Both the position numbers and the translations under genes were made by a program. Below the pieces are notes generated by a model, which was given only the letters and a program-made list of their open reading frames with translations, was not told the DNA's origin and did not search any database. Of a stretch of DNA of 64,000 nt, positions 35,905 through 44,492 are shown in pieces. The DNA lies in contig NZ_LWHG01000028.1 of the NCBI RefSeq assembly GCF_001625445.1, positions 124,001-188,000 on the forward strand, read 5' to 3'. The DNA is from Haladaptatus sp. R4 (lineage in GTDB: Archaea > Halobacteriota > Halobacteria > Halobacteriales > Haladaptataceae). The number at the start of each line of letters is the position of its first letter. Within the stretch, counting starts at the first letter, position 1.

Positions 35905-36711
35905 TCACTCTACTTCTATTGTTTTCTTATATATACGGAGACGTTTGTCTATCGAGTCATATCCTTCCTTCAGAACATCGGGTAGCGTTTCCGTTTTCCC
36001 GATAACGAGATACCCGCCCGTTCGAAGCGAGTCGGTGATCGTTTGGAGCATCGGCAGTTTGTGCTCGGCGTTGATGTAGATGAACAGGTTTCTGCACGAA
36101 ACGAAATCGAAATCCGACTTCGAACGACCGTGAATCAGGTCGTGCCGCTCGAACTCGACCAACCGTTTCACCCGATCCGGCACCCGAAACTCGGTATCGT
36201 CCCGCTGCACGAACCGCTCGTAACCGTCGAGCGGTTCGAGTTGCTCCGCGATGTCCGTCGTTCGAGTGCTCCGGTACACTCCGTGGCGTGCCTTCGCCAG
36301 CACTTCGCGGTCGATATCGGTCGCCGTTATCCGTATCTTCGTCTCGTCGATCTCCGAATCCGCGAACGCGAGCAGCGCCAGCGAGTACGGTTCCCGTCCG
36401 TCCGAACACGCCGCACTCCAGAGTTTTACGTGACGCCCGGACTCGGTCAGCGATCGCAGGACACGTCGAACTTCCGCCCACACGTCCGGGTTTCGGAAGA
36501 AACTCGTCACGTTGACGGATAGCGCATCGAGGAGTGCGGTTCGTTCGTCCGCGTCCGTTTCGAGTCGCTGTCGATAGCGATCGTAGGTTTCGATTCCCGT
36601 CCGACGCATACGCGAGGATATCCGCCGATCGAGATACGAGGAATCGTAGTGGCTCGTCGCGAAGCCGAGTTCCGACTCGATGAACGAGAGCAGGGTGTCG
36701 AACGAGTTCAA
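35905..36711 (-). CDS. cheR: Chemotaxis methyltransferase CheR
   Basis: 268 aa. Transfers methyl from S-adenosylmethionine to transducer glutamates. VNVTSFFRNPDVW, LWSAACSDGREPYSLALLAF (SAM site) and FDFVSCRNLFIYINAEHKLPMLQ are diagnostic. The start codon is TTG (MNSFDTLLSFIES), overlapping the cheD stop as TTGA, so it is translated by coupling. Last gene of the che operon cheBACCDR. Confidence 0.93.
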   Translation of the reverse strand: MNSFDTLLSFIESELGFATSHYDSSYLDRRISSRMRRTGIETYDRYRQRLETDADERTALLDALSVNVTSFFRNPDVWAEVRRVLRSLTESGRHVKLWSAACSDGREPYSLALLAFADSEIDETKIRITATDIDREVLAKARHGVYRSTRTTDIAEQLEPLDGYERFVQRDDTEFRVPDRVKRLVEFERHDLIHGRSKSDFDFVSCRNLFIYINAEHKLPMLQTITDSLRTGGYLVIGKTETLPDVLKEGYDSIDKRLRIYKKTIEVE

Positions 36712-37211
36712 ATTCGGTTCACCCCTCGGTGGGTACTCTTGACCACGAGGACGGCCGTCCCCGTGTGCAGTTCGAGCGAGCGTCCGTGGTTTCCTCCCGT
36801 GTCCTCGCCGACGATGGGTATCTCCCGGTCGGCGAGCAGTTCCTTGCTCGCCTCGACGTTTCGCGCTCCGACGTCCCGTCCGATTCCGGACAGATCGAGC
36901 ATGTTGCTCCCGCCCGCGATCTTCGCCTCGATGGAGTCGGCGTTCGCTCCTTCATCGATCATCTCCGTGAGCATCCTCTCGATGGCCGTATCCACGAACT
37001 TCGCGTCGTCCCCGCCGGATTCGGGTGCGGAAGGGAGCATGACGTGTGCGAGACCGGCGACGCCGCTGGACCGTTCGGACAGCGCGATGCCGAGACAGGA
37101 TCCGAGTCCGGTCGTCGTGAGTCGTGTTTCGTGGGGTGTGACGGCGTAATCCGCGACACCGACCTTTATCGGACCACCCCCCCGATGCGACTCGCTGCGA
37201 TACACCTTCAT
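36708..37211 (-). CDS. cheD: Chemoreceptor glutamine deamidase CheD
   Basis: 167 aa. Catalytic Cys in LTTTGLGSCLGIAL and His in LAHVMLPS; AKIAGGSNML follows. The start at 37209-37211 (MKVYRSESHRGGG) overlaps the cheC2 stop as ATGA; the frame continues upstream through cheC2 without relevance. It deamidates transducers and works with CheC. Confidence 0.92.
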   Translation of the reverse strand: MKVYRSESHRGGGPIKVGVADYAVTPHETRLTTTGLGSCLGIALSERSSGVAGLAHVMLPSAPESGGDDAKFVDTAIERMLTEMIDEGANADSIEAKIAGGSNMLDLSGIGRDVGARNVEASKELLADREIPIVGEDTGGNHGRSLELHTGTAVLVVKSTHRGVNRI

Positions 37212-38368
37212 AATCGTCCTGCGCTGGTTTTTCGCTCCGCAGTCGCGTCGGAATCGAGCGACATGAGTACGTCCTGGAGTTCCGATTCGTCCGGAAGCAC
37301 GTACAGCGAACAGTCGAACGGCTGGTCCGCCGCACGAATGGTCGCATCGGAAACGAACGCGAACTCCTGATTCTGCCCGAGGTGGGCGACCAACGGGTCC
37401 GCGATTGCACTGCCCATGTCGTAGGCGAACGTCGGCGGCGAGATGTCGATGGTCGTTTCGAGCGCGTTCGCCCACCCATCGATGAAACTGCTCGCCATGA
37501 TGTTGCCGAGTTCCTGAATTGCGTTTTGCTCCGCCTCGCTCAACTCACCATCCTCCCCGTCGCCGGGAACCAACGCGCTAGCGACGCCGTGTGCGGACGA
37601 TTCGTCGAACAGCATCAGGACGAACCCACCGGGGGCGTTTTCGAGTTGGATGACGACACCGACGTACGTCCTATCTCCCAGTGACTCCGGCACTTCCTGG
37701 ACGGGAACGAAGCTGACGTGTGTGATATCGACCGTCGTTTCGATACCCGTCATCGCCGTGATGTTCTCCGCGACGGTCGTCGCACCGCTTCGCGTCATCT
37801 CGTCGAAGTGCGAGAGGTTCTCCACGGAAACGGGTTCGCCTTCGGCGGCGAGCAGGGTATCGTACTCCCCCACTCCCGGCGAGAGGTGAACGCGGAACGA
37901 AATCGATTCGTCCACCGCACAGATCGAACTCGCAAAGACGAACGTTTCGTCGTCGTCGAGGAGCAGCGTCGGGTCGCCGTCCACGTACGTCGGCGGCGAG
38001 ATGTCGATGGTCGTTCCGAGGTAGTCGGCCCATCCATCCACGAACCCGCCAGCCATCACGTTTCCGAGTTCCCGAAGGATGCTCTCGTCCATGTCCTCCA
38101 TTCCGGGTGCGAGCGCGTCACGCATCCGCTCGACGCTTTTCGCAGGGAACGTGAACGCCGTCCGTCCACACAGTCCGCCGTCCAGTTCGATGACGACGCC
38201 GACACATCCGCCACCCTCGTTCGTCTCGGTGTCCGAGCGAACGTACGTCCGCGTAACGTCCACGAACGTCTCTATTTCGGCCATCGCCGACAGGTGTGCG
38301 GCCGCCCGCTCTGCCCCCTCGTGTGCCATTCTGTTTACCGCTTCGAGCTTTCTGATATCGACTTCCAT
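37208..38368 (-). CDS. cheC2: CheC family phosphatase, tandem double-domain
   Basis: 386 aa containing two complete CheC/CheX-like domains: the first with ILRELGNVMAGGFVDGWADYLGTTIDISPP, the second with NAIQELGNIMASSFIDGWANALETTIDISPP. Each has the E-x2-N phosphatase signature and the downstream Pro. The two halves are alignable, so it arose by internal duplication. It would dephosphorylate CheY-P and bind CheD. Immediately downstream of cheC1. Confidence 0.9.
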   Translation of the reverse strand: MEVDIRKLEAVNRMAHEGAERAAAHLSAMAEIETFVDVTRTYVRSDTETNEGGGCVGVVIELDGGLCGRTAFTFPAKSVERMRDALAPGMEDMDESILRELGNVMAGGFVDGWADYLGTTIDISPPTYVDGDPTLLLDDDETFVFASSICAVDESISFRVHLSPGVGEYDTLLAAEGEPVSVENLSHFDEMTRSGATTVAENITAMTGIETTVDITHVSFVPVQEVPESLGDRTYVGVVIQLENAPGGFVLMLFDESSAHGVASALVPGDGEDGELSEAEQNAIQELGNIMASSFIDGWANALETTIDISPPTFAYDMGSAIADPLVAHLGQNQEFAFVSDATIRAADQPFDCSLYVLPDESELQDVLMSLDSDATAERKTSAGRL

Positions 38369-38369
38369 C

Positions 38370-38966
38370 TCAAACCTCTATCTTGCGCATCATCCGAACC
38401 AGTTGTTCGAGTTCGGGGAACGTGTACACCTTCACTTCCACGTTCGAATCCGGTACCCGTACCCGCGAGTCGAGCACCATCGCCACGTCGTCGTCTCGAT
38501 GGCCGACCAGCGACTCGACGGTTCGACTCGCCGGGCCGTACGTGAACGTCGGCGTCGAAAAGTCGATGGTCGTCCGGAGAACGTTCGCCCAGCCATCGAT
38601 GAATCCGCTGGTCATGATGTTGCCGATCTCCTGAACGGCGGACTTTTCCATGTCGCTGAACCCCTTCTCCGCGGGGTCACCCATGCCACCCATCATGCCG
38701 TGTGCGAGCTTTTTTGCGCTCCCGACCGAAAACAGAAACAGGATGTATCCGTAGGGCTGCTCGACGAGTTCGATGTGAATCCCGACTTGCTTCTCGTGGC
38801 CCATGTGGTTGCGGATATCGCGGATATCGATGAAGTTCGTCTTGGTTATCTCCATCTCCGTCTGCATTCCCGTCATCTGATTCAGGTGGTTTGCCACCGT
38901 GTTCGCACCCTGCTTTGCCATCCTGTTGAACAGGCTCAATTTCCGAATGTCTATCTGCAAACTCAT
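38370..38966 (-). CDS. cheC1: CheC family protein, single domain
   Basis: 198 aa. One CheC domain with SAVQEIGNIMTSGFIDGWANVLRTTIDFSTP. The start overlaps the cheA stop (TAATG) and the stop lies 1 nt before cheC2. Confidence 0.9.
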   Translation of the reverse strand: MSLQIDIRKLSLFNRMAKQGANTVANHLNQMTGMQTEMEITKTNFIDIRDIRNHMGHEKQVGIHIELVEQPYGYILFLFSVGSAKKLAHGMMGGMGDPAEKGFSDMEKSAVQEIGNIMTSGFIDGWANVLRTTIDFSTPTFTYGPASRTVESLVGHRDDDVAMVLDSRVRVPDSNVEVKVYTFPELEQLVRMMRKIEV

Positions 38967-40984
38967 TATAAACTCTCCACGTCGAGGATGGTCACCACGT
39001 CGCCTTCACCGAGCACCGCCGCCCCGGAGAGACCCGGAATTCCGGACAGGATTCCTTCGAACGGCTTGACGACGACCTCTTCCTGTCTGCTCACGGCATC
39101 GCAGTGAATCGCGACCTGTCGTTCAGACTCGTTGACCCGGACGAGCATCCCGTCCCCGTTTTTGGTTTCGCCGGGAACGTCGAGCGCTTGTCCGAGGCGG
39201 ATGAGCGGATACACCGTGTCGTCGTGCGTAACGACCTCCTCGCCTTCGATGTGTTTTACTGCACCCATCCGTCGAATCTCGTCCACGTTCTTGATGGGGA
39301 TTCCGTACTCCTCCTCACCCGACTCCACGAACAGCACTTTGACGATGGCGACCGTGACGGGAAGCGAGAGGCTGATGGTCGTGCCGCCACCGAGTTCACT
39401 CTCGACGCTGAGGTCACCGTCGAGGCGCTTGATGGTGTTTTTGACGACGTCCATACCGACGCCGCGACCGCTCACGTCGGTAATCTCCTCGTTCGTCGAG
39501 AAGCCCGCGTGGAAGATGAGTTCGTAGGCCTCCTCGTCCGAAAGCGCGTCCGCCTCACCCCGCGTCAGGATGTTCTTGCTCACCGCCTTCGACCGAATGG
39601 TGTCGGCGTCGATACCGGCACCGTCGTCCGCCACTTCGATAGTGACGCGGTCGCGTTCGCGCATGCCGCGCAGGTGAATCGTCCCGGTGCGCGATTTCCC
39701 GTTCGCCTCACGCTCCTCCGGGGGTTCGATGCCGTGGTCGACGGCGTTCCGGAGGAGGTGCATGAGCGGGTCGCTGATCTCGTTCAGGATGGTGCGGTCG
39801 AGTTCGATGCTCTTCCCTTCCATCACGAAGTCGATCTCCTTCTCCTGGGTGCGCGAGAGGTCGCGCACCAGTCGCGGGAACTTGTCCACGATCTTCTTGA
39901 GCGGCACGAGCCGCATGTCCATGACCGTGTCCTGCAGGCTGGTCGTTATCTTGTCGAGTTCGTCCAGGTTGTCCGATGCGCTACCTAGTTCTCCCTGTTC
40001 GATCGACCGTCGAAGTTTGATACGGCTGGTGACGAGTTGTTCGACGAGCCCGTGCAGGTCGTCCAACTGGTCCACGTTGACGCGAATCGACTGGATTTCG
40101 TCCACCGGTGTGGCGGTATCCGACTCGTCGGCTCCGGTTGCGGGTTCCGTCCCCGTCGGTTCACCCGCCGATTCGGATACCCCGGCCGGTTCGGACTCGG
40201 ACGCCGAATCGACCGACTTCCCCACCGCTCCGGCAGGGTCGGGCACCGCGTGGGTCACGTCGGTGACCGTAGTGGATTCGACCTTCGACGCACCGTCGAT
40301 GACCTCCGAGACGTGTTCCTCCTCGCCGTCCGTAACGAACAGGTCGAAACCGTCGTCGTACTCGCCTTCGTCGATGGCTTCGACGGGCGGGACCGCACCG
40401 AGCAGATCGAGTTTCTCGGTCACCTCGCCGAGAACGAACATCGCATCGACGCCTTTCATCTGCGAGTCACCCATTTCCACTCGGGCGTGGAACACCGGGT
40501 CGACTCCGGCCAGCACCGACGGGTCGTCGAGTCGTTCGAGGATCGTTTCGGCACCGGTTTCTGCTGCCTCGTCGGTCGACTCAGGTTTTTCCTCGTCGGA
40601 GACGGTACTCGCCCCCTCCAACGTCGTGCGAATGTCTTGGATGGTCGCGCTCGGATCGGTTTTCGATTCGCCGTGTGCCTCGATTTCGGCGAGAATGACC
40701 TCGATTTTGTCCACGCCTGCGAAGACGTGGTCCATGATTTCCGGCGTGACTTCCATCCTCCCCTGTCGAATTTCGTCCAGCAGGTCCTCGATGGCGTGAG
40801 CCAGGTCGCTTCCACTCTGGAATCCCATCGCCGCGAAGTTTCCTTTCAGCGTGTGTGCTGTCCGGAAGATGGAATCCATCGCCTCCTCGTCGTTCGGGTC
40901 GTTCTCCAGTTCGAGCAGCGAGTTGTTCAGTTCCGTTATGTTCTCTTCGCTTTCACGAATGAAATCCTGTATGTATTCATCCAT
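38966..40984 (-). CDS. cheA: Chemotaxis histidine kinase CheA
   Basis: 672 aa. P1 HPt domain with His44 in TAHTLKGNFAAMGF; P2 CheY-binding region at about 150-240; acidic/Pro-Ser linker; P3 dimerisation helices (LVEQLVTSRIKLRRSIE); P4 kinase with HLLRNAVDHGIEPPEER, EVADDGAGIDADTIR and GRGVGMDVVKNTI; P5 CheW-like domain at the C-terminus. Six nucleotides after cheB. Confidence 0.96.
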   Translation of the reverse strand: MDEYIQDFIRESEENITELNNSLLELENDPNDEEAMDSIFRTAHTLKGNFAAMGFQSGSDLAHAIEDLLDEIRQGRMEVTPEIMDHVFAGVDKIEVILAEIEAHGESKTDPSATIQDIRTTLEGASTVSDEEKPESTDEAAETGAETILERLDDPSVLAGVDPVFHARVEMGDSQMKGVDAMFVLGEVTEKLDLLGAVPPVEAIDEGEYDDGFDLFVTDGEEEHVSEVIDGASKVESTTVTDVTHAVPDPAGAVGKSVDSASESEPAGVSESAGEPTGTEPATGADESDTATPVDEIQSIRVNVDQLDDLHGLVEQLVTSRIKLRRSIEQGELGSASDNLDELDKITTSLQDTVMDMRLVPLKKIVDKFPRLVRDLSRTQEKEIDFVMEGKSIELDRTILNEISDPLMHLLRNAVDHGIEPPEEREANGKSRTGTIHLRGMRERDRVTIEVADDGAGIDADTIRSKAVSKNILTRGEADALSDEEAYELIFHAGFSTNEEITDVSGRGVGMDVVKNTIKRLDGDLSVESELGGGTTISLSLPVTVAIVKVLFVESGEEEYGIPIKNVDEIRRMGAVKHIEGEEVVTHDDTVYPLIRLGQALDVPGETKNGDGMLVRVNESERQVAIHCDAVSRQEEVVVKPFEGILSGIPGLSGAAVLGEGDVVTILDVESL

Positions 40985-40990
40985 ATCGAA

Positions 40991-42028
40991 TCACGTCGGT
41001 TTGCGTACGGTCGAAAGTATTCCACGGGCGACTTCGTCGGCCGGAAGCACCGTATCGACACACCCGGTTTCGATCGCCCGTGCGGGGATGCCGAACACGG
41101 AACAGGTCGCTTCGTCCTGTGCGATGGTCCGTCCACCGGCCGCTTTGATGGCTTCCACGCCGACCGCACCGTCCGCACCCATGCCGGTGAGGACGACGGC
41201 GGTCAGCGGGTCGGTAATCGTCGCGGCGGCGGACTCCATCGTCACGTCGATTGCCGGACGGACGCCGTGTCGCACCTCGTCCTGCGTGAGTCGAACGCGG
41301 AGCCTCCCTTTCGCGTAGTTCGAGACCTCCATGTGGTAGTCCCCCCGCGCGACGAGTGCCTGTCCGGCGCCGATTCGGTCGCCGTCGGTCGCCTCCTTCA
41401 CGTCGTACTCGGTTCGGTTGTCGAGTCGCTTTGCGAATCGGGTGGTAAAGCTGTCCGGCATGTGCTGGACGATGAGGACCCGGAGTTGTGCCGAGCGGGG
41501 AAGTCCGGCGAGAACGCTTTCGACGACTCGTGGTCCTCCCGTCGATGCGCCGATGATGACCGTCGCGTTCTCGACGTACGAATCGTCCATATTCGCCGGG
41601 GAGGCCATCGTGTTGTCCGGTACGCTGACGGAGACATCCGCCTTAACGACGGACCGGACCTTCGCGACGAGGGCGTCCTTGTGTGCGGAGATTCCGGTGG
41701 ACACTTCTCCACCGGGTTTCGCCAACACGTCGATCGCCCCTCGATCGAGGGCTTCGAACGTCGCTTCCGCCCCCTCCTCGGTATGTGCCGAAAGCATGAG
41801 AATCGGGGTCGGCGTCCGTTCCATGATCTTCTCGGCGGCCTCGATACCGTTCATCTTCGGCATCTCGACGTCCATCGTCACCACGTCGGGTTCGTGTTCG
41901 GCGACGACCGAGACGGCCTCCTCGCCGTTCGACGCCTGTGCGACGACGTCGATGCCGTCCGATTCGAGAACGTCGGTGATAACCGTCCGCATGAAATGGG
42001 AGTCGTCGACGACGACCGCCTGCGTCAT
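40991..42028 (-). CDS. cheB: Chemotaxis response regulator methylesterase CheB
   Basis: 345 aa. Receiver domain with phosphoacceptor in VVTMDVEMPKMNGIEAA; catalytic methylesterase domain with Ser in IIGASTGGPRVVE, His in VQHMPDSFTTRFA and Asp in GMGADGAVGVEA. Start ATG at 42026-42028 overlapping the cheY stop (ATGA). Confidence 0.95.
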   Translation of the reverse strand: MTQAVVVDDSHFMRTVITDVLESDGIDVVAQASNGEEAVSVVAEHEPDVVTMDVEMPKMNGIEAAEKIMERTPTPILMLSAHTEEGAEATFEALDRGAIDVLAKPGGEVSTGISAHKDALVAKVRSVVKADVSVSVPDNTMASPANMDDSYVENATVIIGASTGGPRVVESVLAGLPRSAQLRVLIVQHMPDSFTTRFAKRLDNRTEYDVKEATDGDRIGAGQALVARGDYHMEVSNYAKGRLRVRLTQDEVRHGVRPAIDVTMESAAATITDPLTAVVLTGMGADGAVGVEAIKAAGGRTIAQDEATCSVFGIPARAIETGCVDTVLPADEVARGILSTVRKPT

Positions 42029-42387
42029 GCTGAGATTACGTCGTCGATTGCTTCCATCACGCTGGGCTTCTGAAACGGTTTCGTGATGTAGCCATCCGCG
42101 CCCGCCTTGATCGCCTTCTTCATCTTCTCTTCCTGCCCGATACTCGTACACATGATGACGTTCGCGCCCGAATCGTACTGCTTGATTTCGGTCGTCGCCT
42201 CGATGCCGTCTCGAATCGGCATCACGATGTCCATCATCACGAAGTCCGGCTGTTTTTCCTTGTACAGTTCGACCGCTTCGACGCCGTTTTCGGCTTCGTC
42301 CGCGATCTCGAAATTCTCTTCCAGAATCTCACGCAGGAGGTTCCGCATGAATTCTGAATCGTCGACAATTAGTACGTCATTCACCAT
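42025..42387 (-). CDS. cheY: Chemotaxis response regulator CheY
   Basis: 120 aa single receiver domain. Acid pocket VLIVDDSEF, phospho-Asp in DFVMMDIVMPIRDG, Thr in IMCTSIG and Lys in GYITKPF. It heads the cheYBACCDR operon; its 85-bp upstream gap contains a TATA-like ATTTATTTT and a palindrome. Confidence 0.96.
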   Translation of the reverse strand: MVNDVLIVDDSEFMRNLLREILEENFEIADEAENGVEAVELYKEKQPDFVMMDIVMPIRDGIEATTEIKQYDSGANVIMCTSIGQEEKMKKAIKAGADGYITKPFQKPSVMEAIDDVISA

Positions 42388-42417
42388 TCAATTTTCACTA
42401 TCGAGAGTTTTTGAAAG

Positions 42418-42451
42418 GGGGCAAAATAAATGCTCCCCTGTGATTATCACA
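42418..42451. promoter_or_regulatory. cheY promoter region: palindrome TGTGATTATCACA plus adjacent stem
   Basis: TGTGATTATCACA (42439-42451) is a perfect palindrome around a central T and lies immediately upstream of the minus-strand TATA-like ATTTATTTT at about 42423-42431. GGGGGCA (about 42417-42423) and TGCTCCCC (42431-42438) can also pair around the TATA element. Confidence 0.6.
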
Positions 42452-42472
42452 GTTGAGGATTTCTTCAGAAAG

Positions 42473-42961
42473 TTAATTTAGGCTGTTAATCATTTTGTCA
42501 ACATCCACCCATATCACGAGATCCAGCGCGTCATCGTCGTCGCCGTTCGGCTTTTTGATGATCCCACGTGAGATCTGATCACGGATTCCACGCGTGTCGA
42601 GATTCTCCAATTCGTCGTTGGCGTCTATCCTTTCCGGCGCGTGTGTGGTCACGTCGAGCACCTCGTCCACTCGAATTCCGATTTTCTGTTTGTCGTCGGG
42701 GCGGTCCAGGACGAGAACGTCGTCACCTCGCTCGCCGGTTTCGACGCTGAGAAACTCCTTCGGGTCGATGATGGCCGTCGTCTCGCCGCGGAGGTCCATG
42801 ACGCCCTCGATGGAGTTCGGCGTTCGTGGAATCCGCGTCACCTTCTTCACTTCGACGATGCTGTCTACCTGTTCGATATCGATAGCGCAAACGTCCTCGC
42901 CGAGTCGAAATTCGACGACTTGGGTCTCCTCGTCCGATGGTTCCTGTTCCTGAACGCTCAT
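42473..42961 (-). CDS. cheW: CheW chemotaxis coupling protein (paralogue 2)
   Basis: 162 aa, first che gene of the minus-strand cluster. TQVVEFRLGEDVCAIDIEQVDSIVEVKKVTRIPRTP, IEGVMDLRGETTAIIDPKEFL and GIRVDEVLDVT define the domain. It has a longer loop (DANDELENLDTRGIRDQISRGIIKKPNGDDDDA) than the paralogue at 20800. Its own promoter (GGGTTTTATGTTG on the minus strand) lies in the gap 42962-43029. Confidence 0.93.
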   Translation of the reverse strand: MSVQEQEPSDEETQVVEFRLGEDVCAIDIEQVDSIVEVKKVTRIPRTPNSIEGVMDLRGETTAIIDPKEFLSVETGERGDDVLVLDRPDDKQKIGIRVDEVLDVTTHAPERIDANDELENLDTRGIRDQISRGIIKKPNGDDDDALDLVIWVDVDKMINSLN

Positions 42962-43029
42962 AGTCAGTTATTGGATACATCGGACGATACAACATAAAAC
43001 CCACTCCTCGCTATCACGGCGGAGAATGA

Positions 43030-43725
43030 CTACTCGACGTCCGGTGGAAAGACGACGCCGTTCGCGTCCTGAATCGCCTGAAAGAGGTCCGCGATACTGT
43101 CGTCCGGCGAGAGGTCGTGTGTATCGAGCAGACCACGAAGACAGCGTGGCGAGTAGCGAACCCGGATGTTCGACTCCATCAGGAGGATTCCGAGGACGTC
43201 CTCGACGGCTGTCCCCTTATCGACCTGTTGAGCGTACCACAGGAGGAGGCTGTCGAAGACGGTCCCAACGTCGTCCGAAAACATCTGTTGGTGGCTGATG
43301 GAATCTTCCGATTTCGCGCTGATGTGAAACCCGTATCGGGACGTCACGTCCGACAGATCAGCTTCCAGCCATCGACGAACGTCGCGCGAGTCGATTTCCG
43401 GAGTCGTGGTCGATGACGAGGGGTCCGCGTTCGATGCCGTCGACCCATCCTCGACGTCCGGTTCGGGTTCGAGGGCGGGCGGGGCATCCGTGGAGGGCGA
43501 TGATTCGGCCGACGGTGACGGATCGACTGTTGGAGTCGTATCGCTATTCGCGTTTCCGGTCGTCGCTTCCGTCGGTTCGTCGGGGACCGATGGGCGTCCG
43601 GATGCACCGATGACGAACCGTCCATCGTCCAGCGTAACGACGTTCTCGCTCCCCTCGATGTCGAGTTCCTCCGGCGAGATGACCTTCCTCGACTCGCGGT
43701 TGGATTCGTCTCGCGCTGGATTCAT
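43030..43725 (-). CDS. Conserved haloarchaeal che-cluster protein of unknown function
   Basis: 231 aa. Residues 1-45 contain a short motif region (VISPEELDIEGSENVVTLDDGRFVIGA). Residues 50-110 are a low-complexity Pro/Ser/Thr/acidic linker. Residues 115-231 are a helical domain (SRDVRRWLEADLSDVTSRYGFHISAKSEDSISHQQMFSDDVGTVFDSLLLWYAQQVDKGTAVEDVLGILLMESN). No transmembrane segment or catalytic motif recognised. Its location beside cheW suggests a role in chemotaxis or archaellum control. Palindrome CCGGGAATTCCCGG lies upstream of its TATA-like box. Confidence 0.75.
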   Translation of the reverse strand: MNPARDESNRESRKVISPEELDIEGSENVVTLDDGRFVIGASGRPSVPDEPTEATTGNANSDTTPTVDPSPSAESSPSTDAPPALEPEPDVEDGSTASNADPSSSTTTPEIDSRDVRRWLEADLSDVTSRYGFHISAKSEDSISHQQMFSDDVGTVFDSLLLWYAQQVDKGTAVEDVLGILLMESNIRVRYSPRCLRGLLDTHDLSPDDSIADLFQAIQDANGVVFPPDVE

Positions 43726-43760
43726 TGGTCAAGACTACCACCGCTCTTCACATAAAATCA

Positions 43761-43774
43761 CCGGGAATTCCCGG
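43761..43774. promoter_or_regulatory. Perfect 14-bp palindrome CCGGGAATTCCCGG
   Basis: Lies in the divergent gap 43726-43874 directly upstream of the minus-strand TATA-like GATTTTATGTG for the 43030-43725 gene; candidate activator or repressor site. Confidence 0.55.
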
Positions 43775-43874
43775 CAGTGAGAACACATCTCTTCAAACGG
43801 ACTCCTCCAACGGGTTTCGACAATCGTCGTGAGGTAATTTTATTATCGTCGAATGTTTCGAACCGGATACTACC

Positions 43875-44096
43875 ATGAGCATCGAAACGACACCGCTCTC
43901 ACCGTTGCCCGACGAACTCGACTCACCGCGTTCAAAGCTCGTTTACCTCTCGCTTGCGACGACGGGTGGCGCGACCCTGGACGAACTACAGAACGGCCTC
44001 GACCTGCCGAAAATCACGCTGTACACGGTCATCCGGTCGCTCCGCGAACGTGGCCTCGTGAACCAAGACGGCGAGTCGCTGACGCTCGCCTCCTGA
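43875..44096 (+). CDS. Small winged-helix regulator (MarR/TrmB-like HTH only)
   Basis: 73 aa, almost entirely a winged helix: SPRSKLVYLSLATTGGATLDELQNGLDLPKITLYTVIRSLRERGLVNQDGESLTLA. No effector domain. Upstream TATA-like TAATTTTATTATCG at 43836-43849. Divergent from the che-cluster protein, so a motility regulator is possible but unproven. Confidence 0.8.
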   Translation: MSIETTPLSPLPDELDSPRSKLVYLSLATTGGATLDELQNGLDLPKITLYTVIRSLRERGLVNQDGESLTLAS

Positions 44097-44102
44097 ACGG
44101 TC

Positions 44103-44201
44103 GTTCGAACGGTCTTCGCATCGACCCCGAACTGACTTTAGACGACCTTCGAACTGCCTTCAAACTGTCTTCGAACCAACTTCGAACCGACTTCGAACCG
44201 T
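44103..44201. repeat. Nine degenerate 11-bp units, consensus CTTCGAACYGA
   Basis: Contiguous 11-bp units at 44103, 44114, 44125, 44136, 44147, 44158, 44169, 44180 and 44191; five of the nine contain the palindrome TTCGAA and the last five differ by one to three bases. The region follows the winged-helix stop. Non-coding, since 11 is not a multiple of three. Confidence 0.8.
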
Positions 44202-44280
44202 CGTCTTCCGGTTTTCCCGACTACTTTCACTTTCGCTCCGCTAGGCGGTCTTTCATTATCCGATCGGACATGGTGAGCAT

Positions 44281-44451
44281 ATGAACATCGAAGTCGGAAC
44301 GGAAGAGTCGGCGGAACGACCGTGGAATTCGGCGGACGTATCCGGACTGTCCGCCAGCGAAGTCGAGGAGTACGTTCAAACTGCAACCGAGGACGATGCC
44401 GTTCATTTCGAGCGAAAGGGCGGTCGAACGTTCGTCGTCATCGGCGAGTAG
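44281..44451 (+). CDS. Small acidic hypothetical protein (56 aa)
   Basis: ATG at 44281, TAG at 44449-44451. Starts MNIEVGTEESAERPWNSADV; the C-terminal half, DVSGLSASEVEEYVQTATEDDAVHFERKGGRTFVVIGE, looks like a small folded domain. Haloarchaeal codon and acidic composition support it as real. Function unknown. Confidence 0.55.
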   Translation: MNIEVGTEESAERPWNSADVSGLSASEVEEYVQTATEDDAVHFERKGGRTFVVIGE

Positions 44452-44492
44452 TTCCACAACGCAGTTGCTCGTTCGCTTCGAACTCGACCCAT

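Noticed and set aside
40037-42073. 678-codon plus-strand open frame antisense to cheA and cheB
   Set aside because: GC-rich antisense shadow; composition is Arg/His/Asp-rich with no domains, while the minus strand encodes complete CheA and CheB.
44103-44201. CRISPR array
   Set aside because: Units are contiguous 11-bp repeats without spacers, and no cas genes are present anywhere in the window.
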